A DNA stretch of 10,596 nucleotides from Nitrososphaera sp. (lineage in GTDB: Archaea > Thermoproteota > Nitrososphaeria > Nitrososphaerales > Nitrososphaeraceae): assembly GCA_022545875.1 (NCBI GenBank), contig JAKEIF010000110.1, positions 1-10,596 on the forward strand, given 5' to 3'. Positions within the stretch are counted from its first letter, which is position 1. Each line of letters starts with the position of its first letter. The notes below the pieces were generated by a model that saw nothing but the letters and a program-made list of their open reading frames with translations, did not search any database and was not told where the DNA came from. The position numbers and the translations under genes were made by a program. Shown here in pieces: positions 6,608-10,596 of this stretch.

Positions 6608-7816
6608 TTAGTAGATAGGATGCTGGTTTTTGCTTACGGTATATTCTCTATCTCTCCAGCTGACGGCTCCGCGCCTTGCCGCGTCAATAATGGCAGACAA
6701 GAAACCAAACGAGACTATAGCACCGCTAATTGGTGCAGCCAGAGCATAGGAGGGATTTTCATATACCCCTTTGGCGCACTGAAATCCCGTCGTTATGAAT
6801 ATTATTCCCACCGCCATCACTTGTATCAGGATCAAAATTTCGCTGGAAATATTTCCTGCAAGACCGCTTGCCAGTGCCGAATAGGGTACCGTTAGGAATG
6901 GCACGAGTAAAATGAAAAACACAGCGATGGTCATAAGTCCTGCTCCTATTCTATCCTGATGATACAATGGCATCATCAGCCTCCTGAGGCCATGCCATAG
7001 CGAGCTCAGGTCTCGAGCCCAGATAGCGTCGATGTGACGCTCCCCCCTAACCATCTTCATTTTAAAGTTGGAAGATTTTACCTTGCCTCCGAGTGCACCG
7101 TCTTCTACTAGCTCCTCCTTGACCCCCTTATGGGTGCCGACTGCTTCATAAGTCCTTCTTGTAATTATGAAAAAGCTGCCGAAAAAATAACCTGTTTTGA
7201 CCTTTGGGTCATTGACTCGCAAGGGCGAAAAGCGGGTATGGAGAAAGGTTGCGAGCGCAGGCAGAGTTATCTTGGTCCAAAAGTCGTTGCAGACAAGGTG
7301 CGGCACGGCGGTCAACGCATCAAGGTTCTGCGACAATAGATGATGAGTTGCGAGCGACATGGTGTTTGATGCATGTTCGGTGTCAGCGTCAGTAAACATT
7401 AGAATTTCGCCTTCCGATCTCAGGTACCCCTGGTAGCAGGCCCAGTTCTTGCCTGCCCAGCCATCCGGCTTTGCCGGGGCGCTAACGTAAACGACTCGCG
7501 AATCCTTTGCAGAATACTCTTGCATTATCTTGCCGGTCGCATCTGTGGAGGAGTCGTTAATTGCGATTATCTGGAAATTAGAATAATCTTGGGCCAGTAG
7601 CGTGTCAAGACACCGGCCTATATAGCGCTCTTCATTCCTTGCCGGAAGTATGACGCTGACTTTCGGCGTACTTACGGATGTACGATCGAAAGTCTCTAGT
7701 CGCGGAGCCAGCCTGAATGATCTAATCATAAAACCAAGAAAGTACACCCACAGGCCGAATATCCCTCCAAGGATTACGGCCATCACCAGGTTGGTCACGG
7801 TTATGATCATCTCCAT
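6608..7816 (-). CDS. Membrane family-2 glycosyltransferase, carotenoid-glycosyltransferase-like
   Basis: The 402-residue protein has an N-terminal membrane helix (about residues 8-31), then a GT2 GT-A catalytic domain (about 52-265). The start of the fold is KVSVILPARNEERYI; a nucleotide-binding acidic pair is in IIAINDSSTDAT; the metal-binding DxD is FTDADT (Asp143, Asp145); and the probable catalytic acidic motif is ELVEDGALGG (Glu238-Asp239). Two or three C-terminal helices follow (about 291-316, 325-346 and 356-379). The segment GWAGKNWACYQGY and the terminal VSWRDREY resemble CruC/CrtQ-type glycosyltransferases that glucosylate carotenoids, but other lipid or polyisoprenyl acceptors are possible. 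It starts 30 bp after the SRPBCC gene with no clear promoter between, so the two are probably co-transcribed. The substrate is inferred. Confidence 0.88.
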   Translation of the reverse strand: MEMIITVTNLVMAVILGGIFGLWVYFLGFMIRSFRLAPRLETFDRTSVSTPKVSVILPARNEERYIGRCLDTLLAQDYSNFQIIAINDSSTDATGKIMQEYSAKDSRVVYVSAPAKPDGWAGKNWACYQGYLRSEGEILMFTDADTEHASNTMSLATHHLLSQNLDALTAVPHLVCNDFWTKITLPALATFLHTRFSPLRVNDPKVKTGYFFGSFFIITRRTYEAVGTHKGVKEELVEDGALGGKVKSSNFKMKMVRGERHIDAIWARDLSSLWHGLRRLMMPLYHQDRIGAGLMTIAVFFILLVPFLTVPYSALASGLAGNISSEILILIQVMAVGIIFITTGFQCAKGVYENPSYALAAPISGAIVSFGFLSAIIDAARRGAVSWRDREYTVSKNQHPIY

Positions 7817-7846
7817 GGCTTCGTATCCTAGCTCGAGCCTCGCTAT

Positions 7847-8260
7847 TTATTCCACTGCTTTTGCAATCCTGTCCAGGGCTTCTTCTGTGCCCTCTGCGAT
7901 GTGCTTCTTCACCATACTCGTAAACATCCCCAGAAAGCCGGAGAGCCGGATGTCCCAGGCAACATCAACCCTTGTCTTTTCTCCCTCAGGGTGCAGGGTC
8001 AGTACCTTTGTTCCTTTCATCGGACCGTCGGTTATGGTAATTCCCACGGATCTTTCATGTTCAAGCACTACGGTCTGCCTGCATCTTGAATCTTTGAACG
8101 CGATTGTAACCTCTCGCTCTATGGTGTTCCCAGATTTGCTGATGTTTTTTACGGTTTTCGTGCCATGCCAGTACCTTGGTTCATTGTCCACGTCGGAAAC
8201 TATTTCCCACACACGCGATATCGGCGCCGACACTTCTCTAAACGCAGTTATTGCAACCAT
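7847..8260 (-). CDS. SRPBCC (START/polyketide cyclase-like) superfamily protein
   Basis: The 137-residue protein has the helix-grip layout of small SRPBCC proteins. It has a first strand, then a helix with SAPISRVWEIVSDVDNEPRYW (about residues 11-31), successive beta strands (about 35-105, including GNTIEREVTIAF and THVLTL-like KVLTLHPEG), and a long C-terminal helix (about 112-137) ending in EEALDRIAKAVE. Proteins of this fold bind a hydrophobic ligand in the central cavity; no catalytic residue can be assigned. The reading frame extends to a GTG at 8281, but a TATA-like TTATAG (8288-8293) would put transcription start near 8264, so the ATG at 8260 is chosen. It heads a probable two-gene operon with the membrane glycosyltransferase, suggesting it binds or delivers that enzyme's lipid substrate (inference). 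Confidence 0.87.
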   Translation of the reverse strand: MVAITAFREVSAPISRVWEIVSDVDNEPRYWHGTKTVKNISKSGNTIEREVTIAFKDSRCRQTVVLEHERSVGITITDGPMKGTKVLTLHPEGEKTRVDVAWDIRLSGFLGMFTSMVKKHIAEGTEEALDRIAKAVE

Positions 8261-8287
8261 CGCTGGGCAAACTGAACACACCTCGGG

Positions 8288-8293
8288 CTATAA
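8288..8293 (-). promoter_or_regulatory. TATA box of the SRPBCC-glycosyltransferase unit
   Basis: The minus strand reads AAAAG followed by TTATAG, a purine-rich BRE-like stretch plus a TATA box, centred about 30 nt before the ATG at 8260. It would give a leader of about 4 nt and excludes the GTG at 8281 as start. Confidence 0.5.
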
Positions 8294-8512
8294 CTTTTCT
8301 TGCACGATCCACCTGTTGTATTGGTCTTATTGCGTCTTTGGATGTCCGTTTGTAAGAGCAAAGAATTGCGGAACACTGCTTCACATATGCTTAGTCTCGT
8401 TATAGTTTCTGCCTTAGCGATCATCCCGATCAATTTCCTGCAAGTCGGTTAAGGGGCTAGGACGAAAAAGTAGGTAAAGCTAGCAATCAGCCACATGCTC
8501 TTGCGACGCGGG

Positions 8513-8692
8513 TCAAGCGCTGGCTTCTCTTGGCGGCACGTTTGGATGACTGTCGCGTCTGTGCTTTTCCATTTCCTCAAGGCTGTCAAATTTTTGGCTG
8601 CAAACGTCACAGGTTTTCATTTTCTGTTTATTGTACTTTCGGCGTGATAGATAATCAGCCAAGTGCATCAGATAAACTCCAAAGCCCCACAT
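8513..8692 (-). CDS. Minimal C2H2 zinc-finger protein
   Basis: The 59-residue product contains one classical zinc finger: Cys28-x2-Cys31-x12-His44-x4-His49, with the expected core residues Phe35 and Met41 in the finger (CDVCSQKFDSLEEMEKHRRDSH). Before it are a short hydrophobic N-terminus (WGFGVYLMHLADYL) and a basic linker (SRRKYNKQK); after it is a Pro-rich tail. A single finger normally cannot specify DNA alone, so RNA or protein binding or dimerisation is as likely as DNA binding. Small one-finger proteins of this kind are a recurrent feature of Nitrososphaera genomes. The ATG at 8692 is 28 nt after a TATA-like TATTAAA. The frame is open to a TTG at 8743 with another ATG at 8713, which would add a CITC motif. 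A weaker box at 8748-8753 could serve that longer form. Confidence 0.7.
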   Translation of the reverse strand: MWGFGVYLMHLADYLSRRKYNKQKMKTCDVCSQKFDSLEEMEKHRRDSHPNVPPREASA

Positions 8693-8716
8693 TGCACAAG
8701 TTATGCACTGCATCTC

Positions 8717-8723
8717 TTTAATA
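8717..8723 (-). promoter_or_regulatory. TATA-like box of the zinc-finger gene
   Basis: The minus strand reads TATTAAA, centred 28 nt before the ATG at 8692. A second A/T box, TTTTAT at 8748-8753, is also present and would fit the ATG at 8713. Confidence 0.4.
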
Positions 8724-8743
8724 CATAATGCTACTTTTTTCAA

Positions 8744-8993
8744 GCTGATAAAATCCGAGGCGCATCTAATATCAAGAACCCCACGGCCGAAAGAGATTCA
8801 CCAAAACCCTAGTCAAGCGTTGCTTCAGTGGGACAAGTCCGCTCGTCGAACAGCCACGCTTGCATAGTTAATCTAGGTCCTTTCCAATGTCAAGAAGCAG
8901 TAATGGAGAGAGATGGAAGACAAACTACAGGCCACCGGACACAGAAAAACAATCTTCTGTATGCCTTATGACTGATTCTGTGCCAGTGCCAAT
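8744..8993. other. Intergenic stretch, no convincing gene
   Basis: About 250 bp separate the zinc-finger gene from the charged small reading frame. It holds the divergent upstream regions of both. I see no RNA gene, repeat or recognisable coding sequence. A 61-codon plus-strand frame starting at 8887 runs through its end but has no family resemblance. Confidence 0.4.
8965..8971 (+). promoter_or_regulatory. Weak TATA-like box before the DUF2795 locus
   Basis: CTTATGA is centred at 8968, exactly 26 nt before the ATG at 8994. The match to a TATA box is weak, but the position fits the leaderless layout seen elsewhere in the window. It supports 8994 as the original start of the split gene. Confidence 0.28.
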
Positions 8994-9131
8994 ATGGGTG
9001 TTCCTTCTGATACAGAAAAAAAGGAAGAACGGCTACGAAGCAAAGGCGAGCAAGCAGGTGAGGACGAGTTGAGCAAGGGCGCAGAGTCTGAGCGTGAAAA
9101 GAGTTCAAAACGACCAGCAACGGGGGCCTGA
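8994..9131 (+). pseudogene. Charged small reading frame, probable N-terminus of the DUF2795 gene split by a frame change
   Basis: The 45-residue frame starts at an ATG and is extremely hydrophilic (repeated Lys, Glu, Arg, Ser, Gly), like a disordered protein tail. It ends at a TGA immediately after a run of five G (9122-9126). If that run had four G, the frame would read Thr-Gly-Pro-Glu-Ser-Met and continue straight into the DUF2795-like gene that follows. I therefore interpret it as the missing N-terminus of that gene, separated by a one-base insertion or a sequencing error. The alternative is an independent, translationally coupled small protein overlapping the next frame. It was too short for ordinary gene calling. 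Confidence 0.4.
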
Positions 9132-9135
9132 GAGT

Positions 9136-9621
9136 ATGATAGAGGCGCAAAGAAATGATAACGATCAACCAGAAACTCCGCCTGTAGCCAGGGTAGGAGA
9201 TGCGACCGGGGAGGCTGCAACAAATACGGCTAAAGATACCGACCGAGCCTCGAAGCTCGCTACTCTGCTCGAAGGAATAAAGTTTCCTGCCACCAAGGAC
9301 GAAATTCAAAGTCATATCAATGCCAAATCGCCGTCAGGCGAAATTGGAATGCATGATTTTCTGAAGGCCTTGGAACAAAACTTGGATGAGAATGCACTTT
9401 ACTCCAATACCTATGAAGTTGAACTCGCGATTGGGCTAGTGAGTAGGTCAGCAGATACCAATGCAAATTCACCATATGCGCGCGACAAAGCCCTTAACAG
9501 AGCTAATAGCCGACGACTTGGCGAACGGATGAGGGCGGATCCATACACAGAGCACGAGTCCGTGGGTGTTGCAAGCAGCAGGGACGTTTCACCAAACACT
9601 CCAAAAGGCGAATCAGTCTAG
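9136..9621 (+). CDS. DUF2795-like protein with disordered tails
   Basis: From the ATG at 9136 the protein has 161 residues. The N-terminal 40 or so are polar and probably disordered. A compact segment follows (about 40-100) reading KLATLLEGIKFPATKDEIQSHI, then DFLKALEQNLDENALYSNTYEVELAIGLV, which matches the DUF2795 pattern: a helix, an F-P-A-T-K turn, then a second helix and a Y-S/N-x-E-V helix. DUF2795 proteins are small, of unknown biochemical function, and often lie beside stress or PRC-barrel genes. The C-terminal 60 residues are again polar, with Arg/Asn/Ser-rich sequence. The frame is open upstream to a GTG at 9094. No TATA box lies at the right distance from either start, agreeing with a true start further upstream at 8994 in another frame. 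The stop codon lies inside a hairpin that may end transcription. Confidence 0.68.
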   Translation: MIEAQRNDNDQPETPPVARVGDATGEAATNTAKDTDRASKLATLLEGIKFPATKDEIQSHINAKSPSGEIGMHDFLKALEQNLDENALYSNTYEVELAIGLVSRSADTNANSPYARDKALNRANSRRLGERMRADPYTEHESVGVASSRDVSPNTPKGESV

Positions 9622-9642
9622 CCATTAAAGACTGATTCTTTT
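9610..9642 (+). terminator. Hairpin followed by T-run at the end of the DUF2795 gene
   Basis: Perfect 10-bp arms GAATCAGTCT (9610-9619) and AGACTGATTC (9629-9638) enclose a 9-nt loop and are followed at once by TTTT. The left arm includes the end of the stop codon. The form is that of an intrinsic terminator; archaeal polymerase relies mainly on the U-run, so the stem may instead mark or stabilise the mRNA 3' end. Confidence 0.6.
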
Positions 9643-9676
9643 CAATTGGCCCAGTCCATGCTGCTGTTATGAAATC

Positions 9677-9683
9677 GTTAAAT
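9677..9683 (+). promoter_or_regulatory. TATA box (with BRE-like GAAATC) of the PRC-barrel gene
   Basis: GAAATC (9671-9676) precedes GTTAAAT, centred at 9680, exactly 26 nt before the ATG at 9706. This predicts a leaderless transcript. Confidence 0.5.
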
Positions 9684-9705
9684 CCAATAGCTTGCCTCAA
9701 CTCTC

Positions 9706-9936
9706 ATGGAAGCTTTTAACTGGCAGACTCTGGTTAACAAGCCGGTTTACTCTAGTGACGGAAAGGACATTGGAGTGGTACGGGAGATCCAGCCACAAAA
9801 GATTATCGTATCTTATGGCCCCATTACACCAGACCTATACGCAATACCGAAATCATCAATGGAGGACTTTAAGGACGGCGTCGTGTACCTGGCTGAGACC
9901 GGCGGTTACGTCGAACACAACTACAAATTCGAATAG
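9706..9936 (+). CDS. PRC-barrel domain protein
   Basis: The 76-residue protein is essentially one PRC-barrel: TLVNKPVYSSDGKDIGVVREI (about residues 8-28) carries the signature of a beta hairpin with a G-K-x-I-G-x-V turn. KIIVSYG and YAIPKSSMEDFKDGVVYLAE (about 45-64) form the remaining strands, and a short polar tail ends the protein. PRC-barrels are small beta barrels found alone or fused to ribosome-maturation, photosynthetic-centre and stress proteins; in archaea, single-domain forms have been linked to division or RNA-related roles. No partner can be assigned from sequence. It follows the DUF2795 gene by 84 bp but has its own TATA box and lies behind a hairpin terminator, so it is probably a separate transcript. 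The downstream gene is convergent. Confidence 0.85.
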   Translation: MEAFNWQTLVNKPVYSSDGKDIGVVREIQPQKIIVSYGPITPDLYAIPKSSMEDFKDGVVYLAETGGYVEHNYKFE

Positions 9937-9991
9937 CATGCCACCAGCTGATCCCAGTTTTATCGGTATCCTGTGAGATGTCGGATGGAGG

Positions 9992-10596
9992 CTAGCGGTT
10001 TTGCTCTTGCCAAATCTTTATTGATCTGCTTTTGCTAAAGATGAAAAATCGGTTGTGGCAATAAAGCGCTCCGACCATGCAAAGATAGCCGGTCAGATAA
10101 AAGGCGCTGAATCCCCATATTTCAGAGTCAGGATAAGTCGCAGCAAGATAGCCAAATGCGCTGTCTGCGACTGCAATTATGAGGATGGACGCAGAAAGGA
10201 GGACCCAAGGGATTGAAGTGAGTCTCCCCTTGCGCAAGATTGAAAACATCATTATCGCAGGGACTATCAATACGGCATCAAGAATAGGATACATCACGTT
10301 AACGAAGAGTTCAAGCACGTTCTCCGCAAGTAGTGACGAGCTCAGTATCGTGATGGGCACAAAGGCGCCAATTATCGCCGCAATTGTTGCCACCACGAGT
10401 ACCAAGCTATGTGGCCGAGCAGACTTGTTGAAGAATCTATACGTTGCGAATAAATGATAGCCTAGTGGACCGTAGCCGATTAGCCAGAAGGCGTCCGCAA
10501 TTGATGGAAACGGCACTTCGTCGTCGACGCCAATTTCATAATACGTTTGGTCAAGCTCAGCCGCAAACCATAACCCAAGCCCCATGGCAAATGCGG
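9992..10596 (-). CDS. Polytopic membrane protein of unknown function (5' end outside window)
   Basis: The minus frame is open to the window edge, about 200 residues ending at the TAG at 9992-9994. An ATG at 10585 exists, but the frame continues upstream as Ala-Phe-Ala and the first visible residues already look like the end of a membrane helix, so the true start lies outside. About five membrane segments can be seen (counted from that ATG: about 33-50, 60-82, 92-116, 126-148 and 160-178), with a basic C-terminal tail. The loop PFPSIADAFWLIGYGPLGYH resembles the membrane N-terminal module that precedes signalling domains (GGDEF-type or histidine kinase) in bacterial proteins. Here it ends without a C-terminal domain, so it is a stand-alone membrane protein. 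Function is unknown. Confidence 0.7.
   Translation of the reverse strand, partial: AFAMGLGLWFAAELDQTYYEIGVDDEVPFPSIADAFWLIGYGPLGYHLFATYRFFNKSARPHSLVLVVATIAAIIGAFVPITILSSSLLAENVLELFVNVMYPILDAVLIVPAIMMFSILRKGRLTSIPWVLLSASILIIAVADSAFGYLAATYPDSEIWGFSAFYLTGYLCMVGALYCHNRFFIFSKSRSIKIWQEQNR

Noticed and set aside
7650..8405. 251-codon plus-strand reading frame
   Set aside because: It is the antisense of the SRPBCC gene and of the start of the glycosyltransferase gene, both of which have clear family signatures. Its own product is low in recognisable motifs and rich in Ser/Thr as expected for a shadow frame.
8248..8433. 61-codon minus-strand frame overlapping the SRPBCC start
   Set aside because: It overlaps the SRPBCC gene in another frame and spans that gene's TATA box. 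No family resemblance.
8294..8512. Possible small RNA or terminator in the gap between the zinc-finger and SRPBCC genes
   Set aside because: Only a T5 run on the minus strand (8466-8470) about 45 nt after the zinc-finger stop was seen; no stable stem or tRNA-like fold could be recognised by eye.
8887..9072. 61-codon plus-strand frame (starts MSRSSNGERW)
   Set aside because: No recognisable motif; its ATG lies only about 19 nt from the nearest A/T box. The charged frame in another phase (8994-9131) explains the same DNA better because it joins the DUF2795 frame.
9692..9976. 94-codon plus-strand frame over the PRC-barrel gene
   Set aside because: It is a different phase of the PRC-barrel coding sequence, which matches a known fold and has a promoter at the right distance.
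1..10596. CRISPR array, insertion sequence, attachment site or defence cassette
   Set aside because: No direct repeat series, transposase, integrase, nuclease or toxin-antitoxin pair was found on either strand; the gene set is chromosomal.

Overview
The window reads as a chromosomal stretch of an ammonia-oxidising archaeon (Thaumarchaeota/Nitrososphaeria), most likely a soil-type Nitrososphaera relative. The evidence is an archaeal transcription factor B, separate CofG and CofH subunits of the F420 pathway, an HTH_45-type winged-helix regulator, a very small C2H2 zinc-finger protein, a PRC-barrel protein, and a repeated promoter layout in which an A/T-rich TATA-like box lies about 25-33 nt before the start codon (leaderless or near-leaderless transcripts). 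Base composition looks balanced (not counted). I see no rRNA, tRNA, CRISPR array, insertion sequence or phage gene.

Layout. 1-470 (minus) is the 5' part of a secreted protein with a GTG start, cut by the window edge. It diverges from a plus-strand membrane-anchored winged-helix regulator (592-1296), whose tail overlaps the convergent TFB gene (1276-2361, minus) by 21 bp. Behind TFB, also on minus, is the FO synthase pair cofG (3740-4912) then cofH (2488-3753), overlapping by 14 bp. Further upstream on minus are an HtrA/Deg-type serine protease anchored in the membrane (4959-6167) and a 98-residue HTH_45 regulator (6210-6506). Next is a two-gene unit: an SRPBCC lipid/polyketide-binding-fold protein (7847-8260) followed 30 bp later by a membrane family-2 glycosyltransferase resembling carotenoid glycosyltransferases (6608-7816). 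A 59-residue C2H2 zinc-finger protein (8513-8692) precedes it on the same strand. The right end carries two plus-strand genes, a DUF2795-like protein (9136-9621, probably with a longer N-terminus broken by a one-base frame change in a G5 run) and a PRC-barrel protein (9706-9936). They converge on the 3' part of a polytopic membrane protein (9992 to the window edge, minus).

How the genes work together. cofG and cofH form one transcription unit making the deazaflavin chromophore FO of coenzyme F420. TFB acts in basal transcription. The SRPBCC/glycosyltransferase pair probably handles a hydrophobic isoprenoid-like substrate at the membrane. HtrA with its neighbouring regulator suggests envelope protein quality control. 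The DUF2795 and PRC-barrel genes look like a small stress or surface-associated pair. The window is mainly housekeeping with small accessory genes. I do not see a convincing new multi-gene defence or mobile system. The most interesting points are the consistent leaderless promoters that correct several gene starts, the split DUF2795 gene, the minimal zinc-finger protein, and inverted repeats in front of regulator genes.
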